Source: Streptomyces sp. 3214.6 (GTDB taxonomy: Bacteria > Actinomycetota > Actinomycetes > Streptomycetales > Streptomycetaceae). From it: a stretch of 64,000 bases of DNA. The notes beneath the pieces were generated by a model. That model worked only from the letters and a program-made list of their open reading frames with translations. It was not told where the DNA came from and searched no databases. Shown one piece after another: positions 51,990-60,487 of this stretch. A program made the translations under genes and the position numbers. Numbering within the stretch: the first letter of the stretch is position 1; every line of letters starts with the position of its first letter. The stretch covers positions 4,650,001-4,714,000 of the forward strand of contig NZ_LT670819.1 of assembly GCF_900129855.1 (NCBI RefSeq), in the 5' to 3' direction.

Positions 51990-54281
51990 ATGCAACTCGC
52001 CGCGATCATCGTGTCGCTGGTCCTGACCGTGGTCGGCGTCGCGCTCCTCGCACGCGCCATCGGTCAGTTCGTCCGGTACTTCAAGCTGGGCCAGCCGGTC
52101 CCCGCCGGAGCACGGACAGACAACCCCTACGCGCGCAGTGTGACGCTGGTACGGGAGTTCCTCGGCCACACGCGGATGAACCGCTGGGGCATCGTGGGCT
52201 TCGCCCACTGGTTCGTGGCGGTCGGCTTCCTGACGCTGCCGCCGACCCTCGCCCAGGCCTTCGGCCAGCTCTTCAAGGCCGACTGGACGCTGCCGGTCAT
52301 CGGCGACTTCCTGCCGTTCGAGCTCTACATCGAGTTCATCGGCGTGATGACGATCCTGGGCATCGCCGTCCTGATGGTGATCCGCCTGCTGAGCCTGCCC
52401 TCGCGGGCCGGCCGCAAGTCCCGCTTCGCCGGCTCCAAGGCCGGCCAGGCCTACTTCGTCGAGTACGTCATCCTCACCATCGGCCTCGCGATCTACACAC
52501 TGCGCGGCCTGGAGGGCGCACTGCACCACGTGGACCACTACGAGGCCGGGTACTTCGCCTCGTACCCGCTGGTCCTGGCCTTCAAGGGGCTGAGCGTCTC
52601 GGCGCTGCAGAACCTGGTCTACCTGGTCGCGATGATCAAGATCGGCACCTCGTTCGTCTGGATGATCGTGGTCTCGCTCAACACCAACATGGGCGTGGCC
52701 TGGCACCGCTTCCTGGCGTTCCCGAACATCTGGTTCAAGCGCAACGCGGACGGCGCCACCGCCCTGGGCGGCCTCCAGCCGATGACGTCCGGCGGCAAGC
52801 CGATCGACTTCACCGACCCCGGCGACGACGACGTCTTCGGCGTCTCCCAGGTCGAGCAGTTCTCCTGGAAGGGCCTGCTGGACTTCTCCACGTGCACCGA
52901 GTGCGGCCGCTGCCAGTCGCAGTGCCCCGCCTGGAACACCGGCAAGCCCCTCTCCCCCAAGCTGCTGATCATGTCCCTGCGGGACCACGCCCACGCCAAG
53001 GCCCCCTACCTGCTGGCCGGCGGCGGCAAGACGACGGAGGGCGAGGAGAAGGCGTCCGAGGAGCAGCTGGCCGGGGTGCCCGCCGCCGCTCTCGCGGAGG
53101 CCGAGCGGCCCCTCATCGGCACCGCCGAGGAGAACGGCGTCATCGACCCGGACGTCCTGTGGTCCTGCACCACCTGCGGCGCCTGCGTCGAGCAGTGCCC
53201 GGTGGACATCGAGCACGTCGACCACATCGTCGACATGCGCCGCTACCAGGTGATGATCGAGAGCGCGTTCCCCTCCGAGGCGGGCACGATGCTCAAGAAC
53301 CTGGAGAAGAAGGGCAACCCCTGGGGCCTGGCCAAGAAGCAGCGCCTGGAGTGGCTCAAGGAGGTCGAGTTCGAGGTCCCGGTCGTCGGCAAGGACATCG
53401 AGGACCTGACCGAGGTCGAGTACCTGTACTGGGTCGGCTGCGCGGGCGCGCTGGAAGACCGCGCGAAGAAGACCACCAAGGCGTTCGCCGAGCTGTTGCA
53501 CATCGCGGGCGTCAAGTTCGCGATCATGGGCGGCGACGAGAAGTGCACCGGTGACTCCGCCCGCCGCCTCGGCAACGAGCCGCTGTTCCAGGAACTCGGC
53601 ATGGAGAACGTCGCCGCGCTGAACATGGCCTTCGGCGAGGAGACGGACGACGAGGGCAACGTCACGCCCGAGTCGAAGAAGCCGAAGTCGGCGAAGAAGA
53701 TCGTCGCGACCTGCCCGCACTGCCTCAACACCATCGGCAACGAATACCCGCAGCTCGGCGGCGACTACGAGGTCATCCACCACACCCAGCTGCTCCAGCA
53801 CCTGGTGGACGAGGGCAAGCTGATCCCGGTCACCCCGGTCGAGGGCATCATCACCTACCACGACCCCTGCTACCTGGGCCGCCACAACAAGATCTACACG
53901 CCTCCGCGCGAGATCATCGCCAATGTCCCGGGCCTCAGGAACGAGGAGATGCACCGCCACAAGGAGCGTGGCTTCTGCTGCGGCGCTGGCGGCGCGCGGA
54001 TGTGGATGGAGGAGCGGATCGGCAAGCGCATCAACAACGAGCGCGTCGACGAGGCTCTCTCGCTGAACCCGGACATCGTCTCCACCGCCTGCCCGTTCTG
54101 CCTCGTCATGCTGACCGACTCGGTCAACGGCAAGAAGAACGAGGGCAAGGCCAAGGAGTCCATCCAGGTCGTGGACGTCTCCCAGCTGCTCCTGGAGTCG
54201 GTCAAGACCCCGGTCGACGACGAGCCCCCGGCCGGCGAGACCGACGCCGAGAGCGAGCCTGAGCCGCAGCCGGTGAAGTAG
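51990..54281 (+). CDS. EtfD-like membrane iron-sulfur oxidoreductase
   Basis: 763 residues. Five or six N-terminal membrane helices (heme-binding-type, about 1-245) are followed by a ferredoxin part with two clusters: TCTECGRCQSQCPAWN (about 307) and SCTTCGACVEQCPVD (about 394). The C-terminal half has two CCG-type blocks (YWVGCAGAL..., CPHCLNTIGNEY; TYHDPCYLGRHN, GFCCGAGGARMW), as in heterodisulfide-reductase-like proteins. This is the Rv0338c/EtfD type, which passes electrons from electron-transfer flavoprotein to menaquinone in fatty-acid oxidation. The tail is Glu/Pro-rich. It stands alone, before a strong hairpin. Confidence 0.88.
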   Translation: MQLAAIIVSLVLTVVGVALLARAIGQFVRYFKLGQPVPAGARTDNPYARSVTLVREFLGHTRMNRWGIVGFAHWFVAVGFLTLPPTLAQAFGQLFKADWTLPVIGDFLPFELYIEFIGVMTILGIAVLMVIRLLSLPSRAGRKSRFAGSKAGQAYFVEYVILTIGLAIYTLRGLEGALHHVDHYEAGYFASYPLVLAFKGLSVSALQNLVYLVAMIKIGTSFVWMIVVSLNTNMGVAWHRFLAFPNIWFKRNADGATALGGLQPMTSGGKPIDFTDPGDDDVFGVSQVEQFSWKGLLDFSTCTECGRCQSQCPAWNTGKPLSPKLLIMSLRDHAHAKAPYLLAGGGKTTEGEEKASEEQLAGVPAAALAEAERPLIGTAEENGVIDPDVLWSCTTCGACVEQCPVDIEHVDHIVDMRRYQVMIESAFPSEAGTMLKNLEKKGNPWGLAKKQRLEWLKEVEFEVPVVGKDIEDLTEVEYLYWVGCAGALEDRAKKTTKAFAELLHIAGVKFAIMGGDEKCTGDSARRLGNEPLFQELGMENVAALNMAFGEETDDEGNVTPESKKPKSAKKIVATCPHCLNTIGNEYPQLGGDYEVIHHTQLLQHLVDEGKLIPVTPVEGIITYHDPCYLGRHNKIYTPPREIIANVPGLRNEEMHRHKERGFCCGAGGARMWMEERIGKRINNERVDEALSLNPDIVSTACPFCLVMLTDSVNGKKNEGKAKESIQVVDVSQLLLESVKTPVDDEPPAGETDAESEPEPQPVK

Positions 54282-54288
54282 CGGGTAT

Positions 54289-54325
54289 CGACGCCCCCGT
54301 GTCCCACCCGGACGCGGGGGCGTCG
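54289..54325. terminator. 16-bp-stem hairpin after the EtfD-like gene
   Basis: CGACGCCCCCGTGTCC, loop CACCC, GGACGCGGGGGCGTCG: one G-T wobble. It begins 7 bases after the stop. Confidence 0.85.
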
Positions 54326-54493
54326 CGCTCCCCTGAAGAGCCGCCCCGAAGAACCGCCCCGAAGAACCGCCCTGAAGAACCCCTGACGCCAACCCCGTTG
54401 CTCCCCTTAGGGGATGTCACAGCTCGGCAGCAAAGCCGTGTGCGAACGGTGGGCCGGGCACACCACTCTGCAGGACCAGGTACGTTCGAAGGC

Positions 54494-55546
54494 GTGGCTG
54501 GATTCAGGATCGGACGCGGCGGCCGGGACAACCGGGCCCCGCAAGCGCGACCGCAACACCCTCCGTACGGGCAGCAGGCGCCCCAGAGCCCCTCGCGGCC
54601 CTCGGGCCCGTCGACGCCCTCGGGACCCTCGGGACCCTCGTACGGCTACCCGTCGGCCCAGCAGCCGTACCCGCAGCAGCGTCCGCAGTACGGCGGCCAG
54701 GGCGCGGGCGGCGGCCAGTGGCCGCAGGCCAACGGCGGCGGCTACGGCGGCCAGAGCGGCGACGAGCCGGAGTACTTCGGCGGCGACGCCCCGTACGGCG
54801 CGCCGCGCGGGCCGCGCGGACCGGGCGGCCCTGCCGGTGGTGGCGCTGGTAACGCCGGTGGTCCGGCGGGCGCCCCGTACGACCCGTACGCGGCGAACAA
54901 CCCGGGCCACACCCAGGCCTTCTCGATCGACGACCACAACCAGTACGACCAGTACAACCAGGGTGGTACGTACCACGCGGGCTCGGCTCCCGCCGGCCCC
55001 ATCGGTCCGCGCCTGCACTGGAAGGAACTGCTGAAGGGCGTCGTCCTCGCCCCCCAGCAGACCTTCCTGCAGATGCGGGACTACACGATGTGGGGCCCCG
55101 CCCTCGTCGTCACCTTCCTCTACGGCCTGCTCGCGGTCTTCGGCTTCGACAGCGCGCGCAAGGACGCGATCAACGCGACGCTCTCCAACGCGATCCCGAT
55201 CGTCCTGACCACGGCCGTGGCGATGGTGCTGAGCTCCTTCGTGCTGGGCGTCGTCACGCACACGCTGGCCCGTCAGCTCGGCGGCGACGGCGCATGGCAG
55301 CCGACGGTCGGCCTCTCCATGCTGATCATGTCCCTCACGGACGCCCCGCGCCTGGTCGTCGCGATGTTCTTCGGCGGCGACGCGTCGTTCGTCCAACTGC
55401 TGGGCTGGGCGACCTGGGTGGCGGGCGGCGCCCTCCTGACGATGATGGTCGCCCGCTCGCACGACCTCCCGTGGCCGAAGGCGCTGGGCGCGTCCTCGAT
55501 CCAGCTGATCGCCCTGCTGTCGATCGTGAAGCTGGGGACGTTCTAG
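54494..55546 (+). CDS. Yip1-family membrane protein with Gly/Pro/Gln-rich N-terminus
   Basis: 350 residues from GTG 54494. The start is uncertain: the open frame runs further up, but residues VAGFRIGRGGRDNRAPQ are the usual beginning. About 1-165 is low-complexity (Pro, Gln, Gly, Tyr). Then RLHWKELLKGVVLAPQQTFLQMRDYTMW leads into five hydrophobic helices (ALVVTFLYGLLAVFGF, IPIVLTTAVAMVLSSFVLGVVTH, LSMLIMSLTDAPRLVVAMFF, LLGWATWVAGGALLTMMV, IQLIALLSIVKLG). These fit the Yip1 domain, of unknown bacterial role. A hairpin follows at 55589. Confidence 0.75.
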   Translation: MAGFRIGRGGRDNRAPQARPQHPPYGQQAPQSPSRPSGPSTPSGPSGPSYGYPSAQQPYPQQRPQYGGQGAGGGQWPQANGGGYGGQSGDEPEYFGGDAPYGAPRGPRGPGGPAGGGAGNAGGPAGAPYDPYAANNPGHTQAFSIDDHNQYDQYNQGGTYHAGSAPAGPIGPRLHWKELLKGVVLAPQQTFLQMRDYTMWGPALVVTFLYGLLAVFGFDSARKDAINATLSNAIPIVLTTAVAMVLSSFVLGVVTHTLARQLGGDGAWQPTVGLSMLIMSLTDAPRLVVAMFFGGDASFVQLLGWATWVAGGALLTMMVARSHDLPWPKALGASSIQLIALLSIVKLGTF

Positions 55547-55588
55547 CCCGCACCCGGCGGCCACACGCAAGGGCACTGGAACAGGCCT

Positions 55589-55619
55589 AAGGACCCTCGG
55601 CGGATCGCCGGGGGTCCTT
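55589..55619. terminator. hairpin after the Yip1-like gene
   Basis: AAGGACCC-T-CGGCG, loop GAT, CGCCG-GG-GGTCCTT, followed by TTCG. It starts 43 bases after the stop. Confidence 0.8.
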
Positions 55620-55758
55620 TCGCGTCCAGTCACCCCAAGCGACACGTCACGCCAAGTCGTACGTCACATATGCCGCATGTCGGACCGTATCGACTACAGA
55701 GCGTCAGATAATGTGACTCACCTTGGACCTCCCCCTTCAGGAGTACTTAGGAGTACGC

Positions 55759-56565
55759 GTGAAAGCTCGCTTTGGCGTGAGACGGGGAACGGTGCTCGTG
55801 GCCGCCCTGCTGGTCGCCGTCATCGCCGCGTTCCTTCCGGGATCGGCCTCCGCCGGCACGGACGACAACCGAGACCACCCGGACCACTGGGGCATCATCA
55901 CCCGCAACACGATCGGCTCTCCCGTCGCGGAACTCCGCAACGGGCCGTACGGCTCGTTCGGCGTGACCGGCACCGCCGCGAGGCCGCCGTACGGGCGGGG
56001 AAGCCTCGGCATCGAGGTGGCGGGCAGGTCGTTGAATCCCCCTCTGACCCCGGAGGTGAACGAGCAGGTCGACTTCGGCAACGAGGTGAACTTCTACGGA
56101 AAATCGCTGCTGGGGCTGCGCCGAGTCGGTTTCCACGTGTTCCAGACGCAGCAGAACGTCGACCACGGCGGCCCGACGAACATGCCGAACATCAGGTTCG
56201 AGATCGACCCGAACCTGAACGCCACCGACGACTACTCCACGCTGGTGTGGCTGCCGGGCCCGTCTCCCGTGACGAACAGCTGGAGCCCGTTCCTCGACGC
56301 CACGCGCAGCGGCGGCTGGTTCCTCACGGACAACACGGGCACCCTGACCGGCTGCACCCTTGCCACGCCGTGCACCTTCACCGCGCTGAAGGCGGCGTTC
56401 ACGTCCCGCAACGCCAAGCCGACCGTCAACACGGTCTCCGTGGGCAAGGGCGGCCTGGACGTGAGCCGCGACTTCATGTGGATCGGCGCGGTCGACGGCC
56501 TCCGCCTCAACGACCACGTCTACGACTTCGAGCGCAGCGGCGTCACGGCGCGCAAAGTGCCATGA
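55759..56565 (+). CDS. secreted protein of unknown function
   Basis: 268 residues from GTG 55759, chosen because AGGAG lies 6-10 bases before it and the signal peptide starts right there (MKARFGVRRGTVLVAALLVAVIAAFLPGSASAGTDD). The mature part is beta-rich, with GYGSFGVTGTA, DFGNEVNFYGKSLLGLRRVGFHVFQTQ, FEIDPNL and SRDFMWIGAVDGLRLNDHVYDFE. Two Cys (CTLATPC) could pair. No family recognised. Opposite the phosphoribosyltransferase, no clear terminator. Confidence 0.7.
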   Translation: MKARFGVRRGTVLVAALLVAVIAAFLPGSASAGTDDNRDHPDHWGIITRNTIGSPVAELRNGPYGSFGVTGTAARPPYGRGSLGIEVAGRSLNPPLTPEVNEQVDFGNEVNFYGKSLLGLRRVGFHVFQTQQNVDHGGPTNMPNIRFEIDPNLNATDDYSTLVWLPGPSPVTNSWSPFLDATRSGGWFLTDNTGTLTGCTLATPCTFTALKAAFTSRNAKPTVNTVSVGKGGLDVSRDFMWIGAVDGLRLNDHVYDFERSGVTARKVP

Positions 56566-56604
56566 CGCCGTGCGGAGGAAGGTACGCGGCGGGGCCGGAA
56601 CGCG

Positions 56605-57159
56605 TCAGACCGCTTCCCTGGAGGGCGTGACAGCCTCCCCCGCCTTACGCACGACGGGCAGGACACTCCACGGAAAGTTGATCCAGTCGTCGGTTCGCTT
56701 CCACACGTACTCGCACTTCACGAGCGAGTGCGACTTCTCGTAGATGACGGCGCTGCGTACCTCGGCGACGGTGTCCAGGCAGAAGTCGCGGACCAGCTTG
56801 AGCGTCTTGCCCGTGTCGGCGACGTCGTCGGTGATGAGGACCTTCTTGTCCGAGAAGTCGATGACGTTCGGAACGGGCGCGAGCATGACGGGCATCTCGA
56901 GGGTGGTGCCCACGCCGGTGTAGAACTCGACGTTGACCAGATGAAGATTTTTGCAGTCGAGGGCGTACGCCAGCCCGCCGGCGACGAAGACGCCGCCGCG
57001 GGCGATGCTGAGGACTATGTCGGGTGCGTACCCGTCGTCGGCGATGGTCTGCGCGAGCTCGCGGACGGCTGTCCCGAACTGCTCGTAGGTGAGATTCTCC
57101 CGAGCCACGTCCACGTTCACTGACTCCGCGCCCTCTGTCCCTCCCACGCCGGCGCTCAC
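56605..57159 (-). CDS. phosphoribosyltransferase
   Basis: 184 residues from GTG 57159, overlapping the dcd stop (GTGA). Type I PRTase fold: IVLSIARGGVFVAGGLAYAL, VLITDDVADTGKTLKLVRDF (PRPP loop with two Asp), and C-terminal WINFPWSVLP, as in xanthine/hypoxanthine-type or hydrolase-like enzymes. It would transfer phosphoribose to a purine base. Coupling with dcd suggests a nucleotide salvage pair. Confidence 0.88.
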   Translation of the reverse strand: MSAGVGGTEGAESVNVDVARENLTYEQFGTAVRELAQTIADDGYAPDIVLSIARGGVFVAGGLAYALDCKNLHLVNVEFYTGVGTTLEMPVMLAPVPNVIDFSDKKVLITDDVADTGKTLKLVRDFCLDTVAEVRSAVIYEKSHSLVKCEYVWKRTDDWINFPWSVLPVVRKAGEAVTPSREAV

Positions 57160-57731
57160 ACCTGGGTCCGATGGAAGTTCATGAAGGACCGGGAGGCCGT
57201 CGGCCCGCGCTGGCCCTGGTACCGGGATCCGTACCGCTCACTGCCGTACGGGGACTCAGCCGGCGAGCTGAGTTTGAACATGCACAGCTGGCCGATCTTC
57301 ATGCCGGGCCAGAGCTTGATCGGCAGGGTGGCGAGGTTGGACAGCTCCAGGGTCACGTGCCCGGAGAACCCTGGGTCGATGAACCCGGCGGTGGAGTGGG
57401 TGACCAGCCCGAGCCGCCCGAGGGAACTCTTCCCCTCCAGCCGCGAGGCAAGATCGTCGGGCAGCGTGATGACCTCGTAGGTCGAGGCGAGCACGAACTC
57501 CCCGGGGTGGAGGATGAACGGCTCGTCGCCCTCGGGCTCCACGAGCCGGGTCAGGTCGGCCTGCTCGACGGACGGGTCGATGTGCGGGTACCGGTGGTTC
57601 TCGAACACCCGGAAGTACCGGTCGAGCCGGACATCGATGCTCGACGGCTGCACCATGGTTTCGTCGTAGGGATCGATCCGGACCCGTCCGGCGTCGATCT
57701 CGGCCCGGATGTCCTTGTCTGAGAGAAGCAC
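57156..57731 (-). CDS. dcd: dCTP deaminase
   Basis: 191 residues from GTG 57731 (GGGA before it), the exact family length. MLLSDKDIRAEIDAGRVRIDPYD, RLEGKSSLGRLGL(V)THSTAGFIDPGFSGHVTLELSN (catalytic Glu and phosphate loop) and PIKLWPGMKIGQLCMFKL. Makes dUTP from dCTP. GSRYQGQRGPTASRS is near the C-terminus, typical of dcd. Overlaps the start of the phosphoribosyltransferase. Confidence 0.96.
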   Translation of the reverse strand: MLLSDKDIRAEIDAGRVRIDPYDETMVQPSSIDVRLDRYFRVFENHRYPHIDPSVEQADLTRLVEPEGDEPFILHPGEFVLASTYEVITLPDDLASRLEGKSSLGRLGLVTHSTAGFIDPGFSGHVTLELSNLATLPIKLWPGMKIGQLCMFKLSSPAESPYGSERYGSRYQGQRGPTASRSFMNFHRTQV

Positions 57732-57810
57732 GTCCCGAGGATACGCAAGGCGCGCGGAGCCGCCACAATCGGACGACTCCACGCGCCAGGCCCCTCGTGT
57801 CGTTCTGTCG

Positions 57811-57969
57811 CTACCGCTTCTCGAGAGTCACCGGCACGGCGTTCCGCAACCGCGCGCACCGAGGACATCGGACGAGCCGCCCGGGACCGAGCCGGTCCGC
57901 CTGCTGCATCGGAAACGAAGCGGTGCTGAACACGTGCCCATCGGCACAACGGACGACGGTGCGCTCCAT
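57811..57969 (-). CDS. 52-residue zinc-ribbon-like protein
   Basis: A short frame from ATG 57969 to TAG 57811: MERTVVRCADGHVFSTASFP, ...RLGPGRLVRCPRCARLRNAV... It has CADGH and CPRC, a C-x3-H...C-x2-C metal knuckle. The reading pattern is regular with GC-rich third positions. Small zinc-ribbon proteins of this kind are common in Streptomyces and of unknown role. It lies 79 bases upstream of dcd on the same strand. Confidence 0.75.
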   Translation of the reverse strand: MERTVVRCADGHVFSTASFPMQQADRLGPGRLVRCPRCARLRNAVPVTLEKR

Positions 57970-58329
57970 CAAGTCCTAGAGTCCCTTCCCCAAGAGCCCC
58001 GTCCGGCTGCTTCCACCGGACAACGAAAGCCACATTACGGGACGAACGGGATGACTCTGCAGGCGGCACTCCGACCCCGCCCGACCCCTCTTCGGCTCCC
58101 CCACCGTACGCCCCAACTCCGGCCCCTCGCACCCGGATCGCTCCCCTCGACACCCGCCGGGCATCCGCTGGGCGGCCGCGCGATACGGCCGGATTCGACC
58201 CTTCGAATAGCTTTGAATTGCTTGCGCCCCTGAACGCCTCTTGGAGAAGCTGGGACCGCTTCAGGCGTGATATCCCGCCACCGATCCGGTCCACTCGCAG
58301 ATCATCCCGCTGAGAGGCCTAGCCCTGTC
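57970..58329. other. 360-base divergent intergenic region
   Basis: No gene recognised. The 58190-58330 part is less GC-rich (ATAGCTTTGAATTGCTTG...), contains CCCATACCCATACATATAC just inside the next gene, and should hold the promoters of the zinc-ribbon and aminopeptidase genes. Confidence 0.45.
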
Positions 58330-59850
58330 ATGCCCATGCTCATACCCATACCCATACATATACGTTGGCCCATTTCCATACGACCCTCTCGCCGAGCCCT
58401 GATGGCCGCCGTCACCGCGGCAGCCATCTCCTCCGCCACGCTCACCGGCGGCTCGATCGCCCGGGCGGCCGACGGAACGCCCGTCCCGTCCCCCGGTGCG
58501 GCCGGGCTCGGCGACCCGCTCTTCCCGCTCGACGGCAACGGCGGCTACACCGTGCGCCACTACACCCTCGACTTCGACTGGCAGGCGCCCAAGACGCCGT
58601 TCGCGGCGAAAACGACCATCGAGGCCATCTCCACCCAGGCGTTGTCCCGCTTCAACCTCGACTTCGCCGGCAACACCCTCACGTCGGTGTCGGTGGACGG
58701 CTCCCCGGCGGACGCCGTCCGCGAGGGCGACGAACTCGTCGTCACCCCCCGTTCGGCCATCACGAAGAGCGCGGCGTTCACCGTCACGGTGACCTACACG
58801 GCCGACCCCACCCAGATACGGCACCGCGACGACGCCATCGAGGACTACGGCTGGATCCCCACGCCCGACGGCACCGTGCTCTATCCGCAGCCCAACGGCG
58901 CCAAAATGATCTTCCCGGCGAACGACCACCCCAGTCTGCGCGCGCCGTTCACCTTCCGGATCAGCACACCGAACGACCTGACCGCCGTGGCCAACGGCCG
59001 ACTCCAGTCCCGCGAGAAGCGCCCCGAAGGCCGGGTCCGCTGGACGTACCAGTCCGGACAGCCCATCGCCCCGCAGCTGGTGCAACTGGGCATCGGCAAG
59101 TTCACCACGGACGACCACACCGGCCCCGGCGGCCTGCCTGTCCGCGACTACGTGCCCGATGGCCTCGCCGCACCCACCAAGGCCTACCGCGACCTCACCG
59201 CCCAGCACCTCGCCTGGCTCGAACAGCGCCTGGGCCCCTACCCGTTCAACCGCTACGGCATCCTGGTCGGCGACACCGACCTCGGGGTGGCGCTGGAGAC
59301 CCAGACCCTGTCCCTGGTCCCGAAGGCCGATCTCCTCGGCACCCAGGTCGACGCCGAGCGCAATCTGGTGCACGAGCTGACCCACCAGTGGTTCGGCGAC
59401 AGCGTCGCCATCCGCACCTGGTCGGACCTGTGGCTGAGCGAGGGATACGCCCGCTTCTACGAGCGCCTGTACTCGGAGTCGCACGGCGGCAGCAGCTTCG
59501 AGGCCGCCATGAAGACGGCGTACGAGAATCACAACCTGTGGCGACGGGACTACGGAGCCCCCGCCGAGCCCACCGAACCCAACCTCTTCAAGCGCATGCG
59601 CTACGACGGCTCGGCGCTGGTGCTGTACGCGCTGTGCGAGAAGGTCGGAGAGGCCGCCTTCGACAGGATCTCGCGGGCCTGGATCACCCAGTACCGCGGG
59701 AGGACCGCCGGCACGGCCGACTACATCAAGCTGGCGTCCAAGGTCTCGGGCCAGGACCTGACCCCGTTCCTCACCCCATGGCTCTACGGCCCCACCACCC
59801 CCGCAATGCCCAACCACCCCGACTGGGTGGCAGCCCCGGCAACCGATTGA
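58330..59850 (+). CDS. secreted M1-family metallo-aminopeptidase
   Basis: 506 residues from ATG 58330. Signal region: a hydrophobic Ile/Pro stretch, RPSRRALMAAVTAAA (twin Arg, possible Tat), cut near IARAA-DG. Then the beta-rich N-domain (YTVRHYTLDFDWQ), and the thermolysin-like part with zinc motif HELTHQWFGDSV (about 349-360) and LSEGYARF (Glu ligand, about 372). It ends without the long C-terminal arm of cytoplasmic PepN, as in secreted M1 members. It frees N-terminal amino acids outside the cell. ATG 58336 or 58402 are alternative starts. Confidence 0.85.
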   Translation: MPMLIPIPIHIRWPISIRPSRRALMAAVTAAAISSATLTGGSIARAADGTPVPSPGAAGLGDPLFPLDGNGGYTVRHYTLDFDWQAPKTPFAAKTTIEAISTQALSRFNLDFAGNTLTSVSVDGSPADAVREGDELVVTPRSAITKSAAFTVTVTYTADPTQIRHRDDAIEDYGWIPTPDGTVLYPQPNGAKMIFPANDHPSLRAPFTFRISTPNDLTAVANGRLQSREKRPEGRVRWTYQSGQPIAPQLVQLGIGKFTTDDHTGPGGLPVRDYVPDGLAAPTKAYRDLTAQHLAWLEQRLGPYPFNRYGILVGDTDLGVALETQTLSLVPKADLLGTQVDAERNLVHELTHQWFGDSVAIRTWSDLWLSEGYARFYERLYSESHGGSSFEAAMKTAYENHNLWRRDYGAPAEPTEPNLFKRMRYDGSALVLYALCEKVGEAAFDRISRAWITQYRGRTAGTADYIKLASKVSGQDLTPFLTPWLYGPTTPAMPNHPDWVAAPATD

Positions 59851-60041
59851 GCCCCCGGGGACGGCGTCACCCGAGCGGCAGAGCAACAGAGCAACCGAAC
59901 ACAGGGAGGCAATCCGCCCCCGACCAACCGATCATCTCTGAACGGCAGTCGACGCCTCAGCCCCCGGGCTTCAGCGCCCGGGGCCTGGCATGGGGTAGAG
60001 TGACGGAGCGTTCCGACACCGGTCACCGACCGGCGCCATAC

Positions 60042-60115
60042 GCGGGTGTAGTTTAATGGTAGAACATCAGCTTCCCAAGCTGAGAGCGCGAGTTCGATTC
60101 TCGTCACCCGCTCCA
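60042..60115 (+). tRNA. tRNA-Gly (anticodon CCC)
   Basis: Acceptor GCGGGTG pairs with CACCCGC; anticodon stem TCAGC/GCTGA with loop TTCCCAA giving CCC; T-loop GTTCGATTC. The 3' CCA is encoded. The integrase gene lies directly downstream, so the 3' end is probably an attachment site. Confidence 0.93.
60092..60115 (+). other. possible attL site (3' end of tRNA-Gly)
   Basis: Tyrosine integrases of actinomycete elements usually recombine at the T-arm and 3' end of a tRNA gene. Here the integrase is 373 bases away. The matching attR copy is not in the window, so the exact core is unknown. Confidence 0.35.
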
Positions 60116-60120
60116 TGCGA

Positions 60121-60147
60121 AACCCCCAGGTCATGGACCTGGGGGTT
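60121..60147. terminator. 12-bp-stem hairpin after tRNA-Gly
   Basis: AACCCCCAGGTC, loop ATG, GACCTGGGGGTT, followed by a T-rich GTTTGTTG. A strong intrinsic terminator shape for the tRNA transcript. Confidence 0.88.
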
Positions 60148-60225
60148 GTTTGTTGTCTAGACCGGTGTGGAGGCTACGCACCACAACCGCACCACTAGGG
60201 CCCGCAGCCTCCCCCTTTCTGACCT

Positions 60226-60483
60226 CTAGGGTCGCCACTCCTCGCGGTAGTCAGAATGCTCTGCGTACGACTGAGCGAGGACGCGAAGCGCGTACCCAAG
60301 ACCGGCAATGCGCGAGTCCGTGGAATCCATCACCTTGAAGTCCCGCGCCAGCATGTCGATCAAGTCGAGCATCGGCAGATGACTGTCGAGGAGGGCCTCG
60401 CCACCGAAGGTGTGAGCCACGTAGGCATGGGCGTGGTTGTCCTCCTCGTTGCGCGCACGGAGGAACTTCAGAAGGTCGTCCAT
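60226..60483 (-). CDS. DUF6221-like small protein
   Basis: 85 residues from ATG 60483, 4 bases after the integrase stop. MDDLLKFLRARNEEDNHAHAYVA at the start and RVLAQSYAEHSDYREEWRP at the end are the DUF6221 pattern. It is common in actinomycete integrated elements. Likely co-transcribed with the integrase. Confidence 0.78.
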   Translation of the reverse strand: MDDLLKFLRARNEEDNHAHAYVAHTFGGEALLDSHLPMLDLIDMLARDFKVMDSTDSRIAGLGYALRVLAQSYAEHSDYREEWRP

Positions 60484-60487
60484 GAAC

